Assembly (NCBI RefSeq): GCF_000720325.1 | Contig: NZ_JOJM01000048.1 | Location: forward strand, 1-60,399 | Direction: 5' to 3' | Length of the DNA: 60,399 nt | Source: Streptomyces sp. NRRL B-1347 | Lineage (GTDB): Bacteria > Actinomycetota > Actinomycetes > Streptomycetales > Streptomycetaceae | In this document: in pieces, positions 11,855 to 21,617 of the stretch | Layout of the letters: each line of letters starts with the position of its first letter | Numbering within the stretch: position 1 is the first letter of the stretch | The notes under the pieces: model-generated | Seen by the model: the letters and a program-made list of their open reading frames with translations, nothing else | The model's database searches: none | Told to the model about the DNA's origin: nothing | Made by a program: the position numbers and the translations under genes

Positions 11855-12655
11855 GTGAACGGGAACGGCAAGCGGCCGCTGATCGGCGTGAGCACGTATC
11901 TGGAGGCCGAGGCGCGCTGGGGCGTGTGGACGCTGCCCGCCGCGCTGCTGCCCGCCGGGTATCCGCGCCTGGTGCAGGCGGCGGGCGGCCTCGCGTCGAT
12001 GCTGCCGCCGGACGACCCCGCGTACGCGGCCGACATCGTGGCCCGCCTCGACGGCCTGGTCGTCGCGGGCGGCCCCGACGTGGAACCGGCCCGCTACGGC
12101 GCCGCGCGCGAGGAGCGCACCGGCCCGCCCGCCGAGGCACGGGACGCCTGGGAGCTCGCGCTGATCCACGCGGCCCTGGCCGCGGGCACGCCCCTGCTCG
12201 GCATCTGCCGCGGCATGCAGCTGCTCAACGTCGCCCTCGGCGGCACCCTGGTCCAGCACCTGGACGGCCACGCCAAGGCCCCCGGCGTCTTCAGCACGCA
12301 CGCGGTCGAGCCGGTCCCCGGCACGCTGTACGCCGCCGTCGTGCCCGACGCGTCCACGGACGTGCCCACGTACCACCACCAGGCGGTGGACCGCCTCGGC
12401 CGGGGCCTCCTGCCCTGCGCCCACGCGGACGACGGCACGGTCGAGGCCGTCGAACTGCCGGGCCCCGCCTGGGTCCTGGGAGTGCAGTGGCACCCGGAGG
12501 CGGGCACGGACACACGGGTGATGGAGGCACTGGTGAGGGCCGCGGCAGCGCCCCAAAGGGGCGCGGGGAACTGCGCGACCAGCCACGACCCAGCCGCAGA
12601 CGTCTCACGGCAAAGGGCGGCAACCCCAGGGACGCTCAAGCCCCGTCGCGCGTAA
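11855..12655 (+). CDS. Class I amidotransferase-like gamma-glutamyl hydrolase (peptidase C26)
   Basis: The 266-residue protein has the amidotransferase nucleophile in GICRGMQ (Cys118) and the partner pair in QWHPE (His213, Glu215), as in PuuD-type gamma-glutamyl-GABA hydrolases. In this cluster it should release glutamate from the gamma-glutamylated end product, closing the cycle begun by GlnA4. GTG start at 11855 with AGAGGGAG upstream. About the last 35 residues fall beyond the normal fold and are encoded by a dispersed Streptomyces repeat (12550-12599). The 3' end overlaps the convergent LysR gene by 20 bp. Confidence 0.85.
   Translation: MNGNGKRPLIGVSTYLEAEARWGVWTLPAALLPAGYPRLVQAAGGLASMLPPDDPAYAADIVARLDGLVVAGGPDVEPARYGAAREERTGPPAEARDAWELALIHAALAAGTPLLGICRGMQLLNVALGGTLVQHLDGHAKAPGVFSTHAVEPVPGTLYAAVVPDASTDVPTYHHQAVDRLGRGLLPCAHADDGTVEAVELPGPAWVLGVQWHPEAGTDTRVMEALVRAAAAPQRGAGNCATSHDPAADVSRQRAATPGTLKPRRA
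12550..12599. repeat. Dispersed Streptomyces palindromic repeat inside a gene 3' end
   Basis: The stretch starting GCCCCAAAGGGGCGCGGGGA and running on through CTGCGCGACCAGCCACGAC is a sequence I know as very common between Streptomyces genes. Its head is a CCCC-AAA-GGGG hairpin. Here it is translated in frame as the tail of the C26 hydrolase. It may also act as the terminator for that transcript. Confidence 0.65.
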
Positions 12656-13640
12656 GCCCCAGCAGCTCCCGCGCGGGCCCGGCGGGCACCTGCCCCATGG
12701 GCCACACGGCCCGCAGCTCACGGCGCAGCCGCACCCCCTCCACCGCCACCCGCACCAGGCGACGGGCGGCCAACTCATCGCCAAGGGCCAACTCACTGAC
12801 CACAGCGGGCCCGGCCCCGCTCACCGCGGCGGACTTCACCGCGGTGGTGGAGGACAGCTCCATGAGCGGCGCCGCGAGCCCGCCGAGGGCCGTGTCCAGG
12901 ACCTGCCGGGTGCCGGAGCCCTGTTCGCGCAGGATCAGCGGCGTCCCGGCGAGCTCCGGGGCGCCGAGCGGCGCCCGCCGCCGCGCCCAGGGGTGGCCCG
13001 GCGCGACCACCACGATCAGCCGGTCGTGCCCGACCACCACCGCGTCCAGGCCCGTCGGCGCCGCGAGGCCCTCCACGAACCCGAGGTCCGCGTCGCCGCC
13101 GAGCAGCCGCTCCGCGACCTCCGCGGAGTTCCCCGCGAGCAGCGAGACGGCCGTGTCCGGGCGCCGGGCGCGCAGCGCGATCAGCCAGCCGGGCAACAGG
13201 TACTCGGCGATGGTCATGCTCGCCGCCACCCGGAGGCGCGAGTCACGGCGGTCCCGCAGCGCCTGCGCGCCCGCGTCGAAGGCCTCGGCCGCCTCCACGA
13301 TCCGGCGCGCCCAGTCGGTGACGAGGGCGCCCGCCTCCGTCAGGCGCGAGCCGCGCGGGGAGCGGTCCACCAGGGCCACGCCCAGCTGCCGCTCCATGGA
13401 CCGGACGCGCCCGCTCGCCGCGGGCTGGGTGATGCCGAGCTCCCGTGCCGCCCGGCCGAGGCTGCCGAGCCGGGCGACGGCAAGCAGCAGCTCCAGAGCG
13501 GCCAGGTCCGGCACCCGGTGCGCGAGCGGCACCCCCGAGGGGCCGGGCGTCGGACTCCACGGACTGGGCGTCGGGCTCTGCGGACCGTGCGGGCTCTGCG
13601 GCCGTTGGGGGCTCTGCGGACTCTGCGGAGCGGAGGTCAT
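12636..13640 (-). CDS. LysR-family transcriptional regulator
   Basis: The protein has a LysR winged HTH (LGITQPAASGRVRSMERQLG) followed by a periplasmic-binding-like effector domain ending RDGA. Before the HTH is an odd head of about 45 residues with QSP/GPQSP repeats. The ATG at 13640 has no ribosome site, so either a leaderless message or a later start (GTG codons just before the HTH) is possible. It is divergent from the TDT transporter gene and probably controls it, as LysR genes usually do. Two dyads fill the short intergenic region and the first overlaps this start codon. Confidence 0.8.
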   Translation of the reverse strand: MTSAPQSPQSPQRPQSPHGPQSPTPSPWSPTPGPSGVPLAHRVPDLAALELLLAVARLGSLGRAARELGITQPAASGRVRSMERQLGVALVDRSPRGSRLTEAGALVTDWARRIVEAAEAFDAGAQALRDRRDSRLRVAASMTIAEYLLPGWLIALRARRPDTAVSLLAGNSAEVAERLLGGDADLGFVEGLAAPTGLDAVVVGHDRLIVVVAPGHPWARRRAPLGAPELAGTPLILREQGSGTRQVLDTALGGLAAPLMELSSTTAVKSAAVSGAGPAVVSELALGDELAARRLVRVAVEGVRLRRELRAVWPMGQVPAGPARELLGLTRDGA

Positions 13641-13662
13641 AAGTTCAGGTTATGCCCTCATA
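13639..13662. promoter_or_regulatory. LysR-type operator dyads between the regulator and the TDT exporter
   Basis: ATAA-N7-TTAT (13639-13653) fits the LysR T-N11-A rule exactly. It overlaps a second perfect dyad, TATG-CCCT-CATA (13651-13662). The first covers the regulator's own start codon, which would suit autorepression. Confidence 0.55.
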
Positions 13663-13710
13663 GCTCCAGGATCTCTGGTGGCCCCGGCGGCCCGGGCGCA
13701 CCGTGGAGTC

Positions 13711-14823
<1,113 letters not shown>

Positions 14824-15532
14824 GTACCGCCGGTGCCTCGCGCAGCGACGGGCCGTACCAGGTGAGGTGGCGGCCGCTGACCAGGGCGGCGAGCAGGCCC
14901 GGGAACGCCTCGGGGCCGTCCTCGCGGGTGAAGCGGTACGGCTCGTCCGGCAGCACCACCAGGTCGGGCCCGGCGGCGCGCAGCTCGTCGAGCGGGACGC
15001 GCGGGTAGCGCTCGGCGTGCGTCGCGTACACGTTGTCGACGCCGAGGCGCGCGAGCAGGTCCGCCGCGAACGTGTCCCGGCCGAGCACCATCCAGGGCCG
15101 CCGCCAGATCGGCACGGCGGCCCGCAGCCGGGGTCCCGGGCGCGCCGGGTCCCGCCAGGCGTCCTCGGCCTCGGCGAGCCAGCCGGGGCGGGCGGGCCCG
15201 CCGCAGGCGGCGAGCACCCGGGACAGCTCGGGGAAGGCCTGGTCGAGCCCGCGCACCTCGGTGACCAGGACTTCAAGGCCCGCGGCGCGCAGGGCCGCCA
15301 GGTCGGCGGGGCGGTTCTCCTCCTCGTTGGCGATCACCAGGTCCGGGGCGAGCGCGACGACCGCGGCGACGTCCGGGTTCTTGGTGCCGCCGATCCGGGC
15401 GACGCCGAGGCCGTCGAGGTCCGCCGGGTGGCTGCACCAGTCGGTGGCGCCGACCAGGGCGCCCGGCACCGTCACGGCGACCGCTTCGGTCAGGGACGGC
15501 ACCAGGGAGACCACCCGGGCGGCGGGCATCGC

Positions 15533-16108
15533 TCAGCGCCGCCCGGCGTCCACGGCCTCGATGTGGTCGCCCACCGCGACGACGAGTACCCGCGCGTCGG
15601 CGGCCGTGGCCCGCCACCGGTGCCGGACGCCGCCCGTCAGATACAGGGAGTCCCCGCGCCCGAGGCGGTACGCGCGGCCCTCGGCCTCGACCTCGACGGC
15701 GCCCGCGATGACGTACATCAGCTCGTCGTTGCGGTGCTGGAACTCGCGGCCCTCGTCGTGGTCGCCCACGTACTCGAAGGCGTGCAGCTGGTGGTGGCCG
15801 CGCACCAGGTCCCGTACGTGCGTCTCGCAGGTGCCGCCCGCCAGGCTCACCTCGTCGTCGGCGCGCACCAGGTCGACCGTGCCGGTCGGGTCGGCGGCGG
15901 CGAGCAGCTCCACCGCGGTGGTGCCGAGCGCGTCCGCGACCCGCTCCAGGGAGCGCATGCTGGGCCGGGCCCGCTCGTTCTCGATCTGGCTCAGGAACGG
16001 CACCGACAGGCCGCTGCGCCGGGAGACGACCGCGAGGGTGAGCTCCAGCTGACGGCGGCGCCGCCGCACGGCCGAGCCCACCCGGAGATTTTCCTTGTGC
16101 TCGTCCAT
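15533..16108 (-). CDS. XRE-family regulator with C-terminal cupin domain
   Basis: The 191-residue protein carries an N-terminal XRE HTH (LAVVSRRSGLSVPFLSQIEN) and a C-terminal cupin (FQHRNDELMYVIAGAVEVEA, then GDSLYLTGGVRHRWRA). This two-domain design is that of small-molecule-responsive repressors. HRN in the cupin and the late His (VRHRW) could bind a metal. It is the first gene of a two-gene operon with the metal-receptor-like protein, which hints that both serve one ligand. Confidence 0.8.
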   Translation of the reverse strand: MDEHKENLRVGSAVRRRRRQLELTLAVVSRRSGLSVPFLSQIENERARPSMRSLERVADALGTTAVELLAAADPTGTVDLVRADDEVSLAGGTCETHVRDLVRGHHQLHAFEYVGDHDEGREFQHRNDELMYVIAGAVEVEAEGRAYRLGRGDSLYLTGGVRHRWRATAADARVLVVAVGDHIEAVDAGRR

Positions 16109-16416
16109 CGCCTCGGCTCCCTTCTTCTCCTGCGCGCTTCGGCCGACTCGCGCGAGCCCGTGCCTTCACCCTGATGGGTTTTCTGCACCCTACGCATGTT
16201 CGCCAAACGGTTTTACCCAGTTGGGCGGTCCGTGCGCAGGTTCCAGCCGGGCGCCGGGGCGCGCGCCGTCGCGGGTTCGCCGCGCCGCACGCTCGTCGTA
16301 CAACCCCTGACGTGCCCGAAATCGTCGCCGGACGGGCGGACGAGCCGCAACTCCGGCACCTTCCCGGCCCGCCCGACGCAGATTCTCGGCGGCCCCGGCC
16401 CGTCCCGAGCACACGT
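16109..16416. other. Intergenic region upstream of the cupin regulator, no gene seen
   Basis: About 310 bp without a convincing gene. It should hold the promoter of the XRE-cupin operon. A small dyad AAAC-G-GTTT lies at 16205-16213 in a locally AT-richer patch and is a possible operator. The rest shows only frame shadows with Arg-rich translation. Confidence 0.4.
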
Positions 16417-16459
16417 CCGCCCGCCCACCCGTCCCGGAGCGGGAGGGGTGGGCGGGCGG
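16417..16459 (-). terminator. 14-bp hairpin downstream of the betaine transporter operon
   Basis: CCGCCCGCCCACCC (16417-16430) pairs perfectly with GGGTGGGCGGGCGG (16446-16459), and the 15-nt loop can extend the stem further. It lies 82 bp past the stop of the permease gene. Confidence 0.7.
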
Positions 16460-16541
16460 AATCCGCCGCGAACGGGCGGAGGGCCGCGACGGCGCGAACG
16501 ACTTCAAGCCGTCGGGCGGTCCCGAGGCGAAGGCGCCCCGG

Positions 16542-19160
16542 CTACTGCGGAGCCATCCGGTCCGGAACCTCCGGGTGCTCCTTCAGCCAGGCGGCGACGG
16601 CCTGCTCCTCATGGCCCTTGCCGCGCTTCTTGATCTCGTTCTCCAGGCCCGCGAGCTCCGACTCGCTCATCTTGAACTTCTTGAACCACTTCGTGAGCTG
16701 CGGGTACTGCTCGGGGAACTTCTTGCTGGTGATCGTGCGGATCGTGTCGCCCTTGCCGAAGGCGCCCTTGGGGTCCTTCAGCTTGGTCAGGCCGTACTCG
16801 CTGTACGCCCAGTGCGGCGACCACAGCAGCACCGCGACCGGCTCCTTCTTGGCGTAGGCCCGCTTGAGCTCGGCGAGCATCGCGGGCGTCGAACCGCTGG
16901 CGATCTCGTACTCGTCCTTCAGGCCGTAGCCCGGCAGGACCTCGTCCTTGAGCTTCTGCATCACACCGGTGCCCGGCTCGATGCCGACGATCTTGCCGTC
17001 GAAGGTGCCGCCCTTGCCCTTGAGGTCCTCCAGGGACTTCACGCCCTTCACATAGGACGGCACGGCGACCTCGAGGGAGGTCGGGCTGTACCAGGTGCCC
17101 ATGTCGACGAGGTTGTCCTTGTGCTTGTCCCAGTAGTTCCTCTGCGTACTGGGCAGCCAGGCGTCGAAGTTCACGTCGATGTCGCCCTGTGCGAGGCCGG
17201 TGTAGACCGGGCCCACGTCGGACTGCGACAGCTTCATCTTGTAGCCGCGCCGCTCCAGGACGTTCTTCCACAGGTACGTGACCGCCACGTCCTCGTCCCA
17301 GGGGAACCACGCGACGTTCAGGGTCCGCTTGGCCTCGGCCGGAGCCGCGCCCTTGCCCGCGGCGGCCACCGGGGCCCACTTGTCGACGAGGCCGGGGTTC
17401 TTCTCCAGCCAGGAGCGCACGGCCTGCTGCTGCTTGCCCTTGCCCGCCTCGTTGATCTCCGCCTCAAGACCCGTGAGCTGCTTCTCGGTCATCTTGAAGT
17501 TCTTCAGCCACTTGGCGACCTCGGGGTGGTCGCCGCCGAATCCCTTGCGGGACAGGGTGTGCACGCCGTCGCCCTTGCCCCAGGCGCCCTTGGGGTCCTT
17601 CAGCTTCTTCAGGTCGAAGTCGCTGTACGCCCAGTGCGGCGACCACAGGGTCACGACGATGGGCTGCTTCTTGGCGTACGCGCGCTTGAGCTCGGCGAGC
17701 ATCGCGGGCGTGGAGCCGTCGACGACCTCGAAGTCCTTCTCCAGGCCGTACTCCTTGAGCACCTTGTCCTTGAGCAGCTTCATCATGCCGGCGCTGGACT
17801 CGATGCCGATGATCTTGCCCTTGAAGGTGCCCTTCCTGCTCTTGAGGTCCTCCAGGGAGTTGACGTCCTTCATGTACGAGGGGACGGTCAGCTCGAGGGA
17901 CGTCGGGCCGTACCAGCGGCCGAGGTCGTCCAGCTTGTCGCCGTACTTCTTCCAGTACGAGGCGTGCGTCGTCGGCAGCCAGGAGTCCGTCTGGAAGTCG
18001 ATGCCGCCCTGGGCGAGCGAGGTGTAGAGCGGGCCCGCGTCGAGCTGCTTGGCGTTCACCTTGAAGCCGCGCTGCTCCAGGATCTCCTTCCAGAGGAAGG
18101 TGGAGGCGACGCCCTCGTCCCAGGGGATGTAGCCGATGTCGAGTTCCTTGCCGTGGCCGACGTTCTTGCCGTCCGCGACGGTGGTCTCGTCGTCCGAGCC
18201 GCCGAAGACGCCCATGCCGCCCGCGACGAGCGCGAGGACGACGACGCCGATCACGGCGAAGGCCGGGCGCGGCCGGTAGTTCCACAGCTTCAGGCCCTGC
18301 GCGGCGCGCGCCTTGGCGGCGGCGCGGCGGCCGAGCGGCGACACCTGGGTGCCCAGGGACGCGGTCATGCGGTCCAGGTAGATCGCGAGGATCACGATGG
18401 AGACGCCCGACTCGGCGCCGAGGCCGACGTCGAGCTGGCCGATGGACTCGTTCACGTCGGCGCCGAGGCCGCCGGTGCCGACCATGCCCGCGATGGCGGC
18501 CATGGACAGGCCGAGCATGATGACCTGGTTGACACCGGCCATGATCGTCGGGAGCGCCAGCGGCAGCTGGACGCGGAACAGGACGTTGCGCGGCGTCGTG
18601 CCGAACGCCTCGGCCGCCTCGACCAGTTCCTTGTCGACCTGGCGGATGCCCAGCTCCGTCATGCGCACGCCGGGGGCGAGGGCGAAGATCAGCGTCGCCA
18701 CGATGCCCGCGGGGCCGCCCATGCCGAAGAACAGGATGGCCGGAATCAGATAGATCATCGCGGGCAGCGTCTGCATCAGGTCGAGCACCGGCCGGATCAG
18801 CGCGCTGACCCGGTTCGAGCGCGCCGCCCAGATGCCCAGCGGCACGGACACGACCAGGGCGATGATCGTCGCCACGAGCACCAGGGACAACGTCACCATC
18901 GCGTCGTCCCACAGTTCGAGTGAGTCGATGAACGCGAAGCCGACGAAGGCCAGCGCCCCCGCGGTGAGCCCGCGCAGCCAGAACGCGACGACGGCGAAGA
19001 TGCCCGCGAGGAGCAGCGGCTCGGGCGCCTGAAGGACATCGATGATCGTGTCGTTCATGCCGCTGAGCACGGACTCGATGAAGTCGAACAGCCAGTCGAG
19101 GTGTTTCGTGAGCCAGTCGACCGCGTCGTTGACCCAGTCGCCGAGATGAATCCTAGGCAC
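16542..19160 (-). CDS. Glycine betaine ABC transporter: permease fused to two tandem substrate-binding domains
   Basis: This is an 872-residue fusion. Residues about 40-300 form an OpuAB/ProW-type permease (LPAMIYLIPAILFFG, and the EAA loop EAAEAFGTTPRNVLFRVQLP). After a further membrane segment near residue 310, two OpuAC-type binding domains follow, from about 338 and 612. They share IPWDEGV/FPWDEDV, DSWLP/DAWLP and LWSPHWAYSD/LWSPHWAYSE, which hold the aromatic cage tryptophans for quaternary ammonium compounds. Most relatives carry one such domain. The GTG start at 19160 overlaps the ATPase gene by 8 bp. Its role is osmoprotectant uptake. Confidence 0.9.
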   Translation of the reverse strand: MPRIHLGDWVNDAVDWLTKHLDWLFDFIESVLSGMNDTIIDVLQAPEPLLLAGIFAVVAFWLRGLTAGALAFVGFAFIDSLELWDDAMVTLSLVLVATIIALVVSVPLGIWAARSNRVSALIRPVLDLMQTLPAMIYLIPAILFFGMGGPAGIVATLIFALAPGVRMTELGIRQVDKELVEAAEAFGTTPRNVLFRVQLPLALPTIMAGVNQVIMLGLSMAAIAGMVGTGGLGADVNESIGQLDVGLGAESGVSIVILAIYLDRMTASLGTQVSPLGRRAAAKARAAQGLKLWNYRPRPAFAVIGVVVLALVAGGMGVFGGSDDETTVADGKNVGHGKELDIGYIPWDEGVASTFLWKEILEQRGFKVNAKQLDAGPLYTSLAQGGIDFQTDSWLPTTHASYWKKYGDKLDDLGRWYGPTSLELTVPSYMKDVNSLEDLKSRKGTFKGKIIGIESSAGMMKLLKDKVLKEYGLEKDFEVVDGSTPAMLAELKRAYAKKQPIVVTLWSPHWAYSDFDLKKLKDPKGAWGKGDGVHTLSRKGFGGDHPEVAKWLKNFKMTEKQLTGLEAEINEAGKGKQQQAVRSWLEKNPGLVDKWAPVAAAGKGAAPAEAKRTLNVAWFPWDEDVAVTYLWKNVLERRGYKMKLSQSDVGPVYTGLAQGDIDVNFDAWLPSTQRNYWDKHKDNLVDMGTWYSPTSLEVAVPSYVKGVKSLEDLKGKGGTFDGKIVGIEPGTGVMQKLKDEVLPGYGLKDEYEIASGSTPAMLAELKRAYAKKEPVAVLLWSPHWAYSEYGLTKLKDPKGAFGKGDTIRTITSKKFPEQYPQLTKWFKKFKMSESELAGLENEIKKRGKGHEEQAVAAWLKEHPEVPDRMAPQ

Positions 19161-20370
19161 CGCTGCTCACCTTGCCCACGCTCTTGCCGCCGTCGTCCCC
19201 GGCGTTCCTCGCGTCCTCGACCGCGTCCTTGACGGAATCGGCGGTCTCGGCCGCGTCCTTGACCTGCGCCGGGATGACGGCGCTCGGGGCCGCCTCCTGC
19301 TGCGTGGTCGGCTCGCCGAGCACGGCGAGCAGCCGCGCCCGCGGCACGACGCCGACGAGCTCGCCGTCCGCGCCGGTCACCGCGACGGCGACGCCGCTCG
19401 TGGAGCACGGCGTGAACAGCTCGATGATCGGGGTGTCCTCGGCCACCGTCGCGGGGGCGGCCGCCAGCACGTCGGCGGCCGTCCGCAGCTCGGTGCCGTC
19501 GGACGTCGTGGTCCCGTACGCGGTCTCCGGGTCGGCCATGACGGCGCCCGCCGTCAGTACCCGGGCCCGGTCGACGTCCTGGGTGAACGCGGCGACGTAG
19601 TCGTTGGCCGGGGTGACCAGGATGTCCTCGGCGCTGCCGGTCTGGACGATGCGGCCGTCGCGCATGACGGCGATCTGGTCGCCCAGGCGCATGGCCTCGT
19701 TCAGGTCGTGGGTGATGAAGACGATGGTCTTCTTCAGCGTCTTCTGCAGTTCGAGGAGCTGGTCCTGCATGTCGCGCCGGATCAGCGGGTCGAGGGCGCT
19801 GAACGACTCGTCCATGAGCAGCAGGTCGGCGTCCGTGGCCAGGGCGCGGGCCAGGCCCACGCGCTGCTGCATGCCGCCGGACAGCTCGTCGGGCCAGGAC
19901 TTCTCCCAGCCCTTGAGCCCGGCGAGCTCGAGCGCCTCGGTGGCCCGCCGCTCGCGCTCGGCGCGCGGCAGGCCCTGGACCTCCAGGCCGTACGCGGCGT
20001 TCTCGAGCACGCTGCGGTGCGGGAACAGCGCGAAGTGCTGGAACACCATGCTGATCTTGCGGGACCTGACCTCGCGCAGCTCGCGCGGGCTGAGCTTCGT
20101 CAGGTCCTGGCCGTCGAAGAGCACCTGCCCGGCCGTCGGGTCCGAGAGCCCGTTGAGCATGCGCAGCAACGTGGACTTGCCGGATCCGGAGAGACCCATG
20201 ACGACGAAGATCTGGCCCGGCTCGACGGTGAAGGACGCGTCGACCACCGCGGCGGTGGTCCCCTCGGCGCGCAGTTCCTCACGGTCGGCTCCGGCGCGGA
20301 GCCTGGTCACCGCGTCGTCGGGTCGTCTGCCGAACACTTTGTACAAGTGCTCGGCTTGCAGCCTGGACAC
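19153..20370 (-). CDS. Glycine betaine/proline ABC transporter ATP-binding protein
   Basis: The 405-residue OpuAA/ProV-type ATPase shows Walker A GLSGSGKST, the signature LSGGMQQRVGLARAL, Walker B DLLLMDESFSALDP and the switch His in FITHD. A C-terminal region of about 150 residues holds a CBS-like module (residues about 255-355) as in OpuAA, then an Asp/Ala-rich tail. GTG at 20370 is chosen because GAGAGG lies 5 nt upstream; the longer frame runs into the promoter region. First gene of the operon. Confidence 0.9.
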   Translation of the reverse strand: MSRLQAEHLYKVFGRRPDDAVTRLRAGADREELRAEGTTAAVVDASFTVEPGQIFVVMGLSGSGKSTLLRMLNGLSDPTAGQVLFDGQDLTKLSPRELREVRSRKISMVFQHFALFPHRSVLENAAYGLEVQGLPRAERERRATEALELAGLKGWEKSWPDELSGGMQQRVGLARALATDADLLLMDESFSALDPLIRRDMQDQLLELQKTLKKTIVFITHDLNEAMRLGDQIAVMRDGRIVQTGSAEDILVTPANDYVAAFTQDVDRARVLTAGAVMADPETAYGTTTSDGTELRTAADVLAAAPATVAEDTPIIELFTPCSTSGVAVAVTGADGELVGVVPRARLLAVLGEPTTQQEAAPSAVIPAQVKDAAETADSVKDAVEDARNAGDDGGKSVGKVSSGA

Positions 20371-20618
20371 ATACACCTCTCGGGTCGAACGAGGACGGCC
20401 CGCCTCCCCCGCCGGCGGGCCGTGGAGCGACACGGGATCGCCCGTTGCCCGGCCGGTTGACGTCAAGAAGTTGAAGACGCGACCGGGTCCGCTCCGCGTG
20501 CGCGCCTGCCCCCGCTGAAGCGGAGCAAACCAGACGTGTCCCAGGTCACAGGCGCCTCGCCCGGGCGCTCCCGGCGCCACGCCACGCCCCTGTCACACCC
20601 GTGCGGCAAGATGCACCC
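20371..20618. promoter_or_regulatory. Divergent control region, betaine transporter / exonuclease
   Basis: About 250 bp with no gene. It contains the perfect palindrome TTGACGTCAA (20457-20466), which supplies a TTGACG -35-like hexamer on both strands. No AT-rich -10 is obvious at the right spacing. Confidence 0.35.
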
Positions 20619-21557
20619 GTGACCCACCAAACCCGACGGCTCATGCTGCTCGACACGGCGTCCCTGTACTTCCGGGCCTACTTCGGCGTCCCCGAGTCCG
20701 TGAAGGCCCCGGACGGCACCCCGGTCAACGCGGTCCGCGGCCTGCTCGAATTCATCACCCGCCTCGTCCAGGACCACCGCCCGGACGACCTGGTCGCCTG
20801 CATGGACGCGGACTGGCGCCCGCACTGGCGCGTGGAGCTGATCCCCTCGTACAAGGCGCACCGCGTGGCGGAGGAGTCCCCCGAGAGCTCCACGGACCCG
20901 GACGTCGAGGAGACCCCTGACACCCTCTCCCCCCAGGTGCCGGTGATCGAGGACGTCCTGGACGCCCTCGGCATCGCCCGCGTCGGCGTCCCGGCGTACG
21001 AGGCGGACGACGTGATCGGCACCTACACGGCCCGCGCCACCGGCCCCGTCGACATCGTCACGGGCGACCGGGACCTGTTCCAGCTGGTGGACGACGCGCG
21101 CGGCGTCCGCGTCCTGTACCCGCTCAAGGGCGTCGGCACCCTCCAGATGACGGACGAGGCCCTGCTGCGCGAGAAGTACGGCGTGGACGGCCCCGGCTAC
21201 GTGGACCTGGCCCTGCTGCGCGGCGACCCCAGCGACGGCCTGCCCGGTGTGCCCGGCATCGGCGAGAAGACCGCGGCGAAGCTGCTCGACGCCTTCGGCG
21301 ACCTGGCCGGGATCATGGCGGCGGTGGACGACCCGAAGTCCAGGCTGACGCCGTCGCAGCGCAAGCGGCTCGACGAGGCCCGCCCGTACGTGGCCGTCGC
21401 GCCGAAGGTGGTGCGGGTCGCCGACGACGTACCGCTGCCGGATGTGGACCTCGCGCGTCCGCGTACGCCACGCGATCCGGCGGCCCTGGACGCGCTCGCC
21501 GCCCGCTGGGGCCTCGGCGGTTCGCTCGGCCGGCTCCTGACGACGCTCGGGGCGTGA
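20619..21557 (+). CDS. Stand-alone 5'-3' exonuclease (Pol I N-terminal domain type)
   Basis: The 312-residue protein is a PIN-like 5' nuclease. LMLLDTASLYFRAYFG holds the first acidic residue, EADDVIGT and TGDRDLFQLV hold further metal ligands, and the helix-three-turn-helix DNA-binding motif reads GLPGVPGIGEKTAAKLLDAF. It resembles the flap/RNA-primer nuclease domain of Pol I without the polymerase. M. tuberculosis carries a comparable gene next to helY. GTG at 20619 is preferred; 20601 is an in-frame alternative. Confidence 0.88.
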   Translation: MTHQTRRLMLLDTASLYFRAYFGVPESVKAPDGTPVNAVRGLLEFITRLVQDHRPDDLVACMDADWRPHWRVELIPSYKAHRVAEESPESSTDPDVEETPDTLSPQVPVIEDVLDALGIARVGVPAYEADDVIGTYTARATGPVDIVTGDRDLFQLVDDARGVRVLYPLKGVGTLQMTDEALLREKYGVDGPGYVDLALLRGDPSDGLPGVPGIGEKTAAKLLDAFGDLAGIMAAVDDPKSRLTPSQRKRLDEARPYVAVAPKVVRVADDVPLPDVDLARPRTPRDPAALDALAARWGLGGSLGRLLTTLGA

Positions 21558-21571
21558 GCGGGGCCAGGGTG

Positions 21572-21590
21572 TTAGGTTAGGTAAACCTAA
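21572..21590 (+). promoter_or_regulatory. Iron box (DmdR1/IdeR-type operator)
   Basis: TTAGGTTAGGTAAACCTAA matches the Streptomyces DmdR1 iron-box consensus TTAGGTTAGGCTCACCTAA at 16 of 19 positions. It lies 27 bp before the siderophore-reductase start, so iron-loaded DmdR1 should repress that gene. Confidence 0.85.
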
Positions 21591-21617
21591 CAAGTTGTGG
21601 ATCAGGGGAGGCACACC

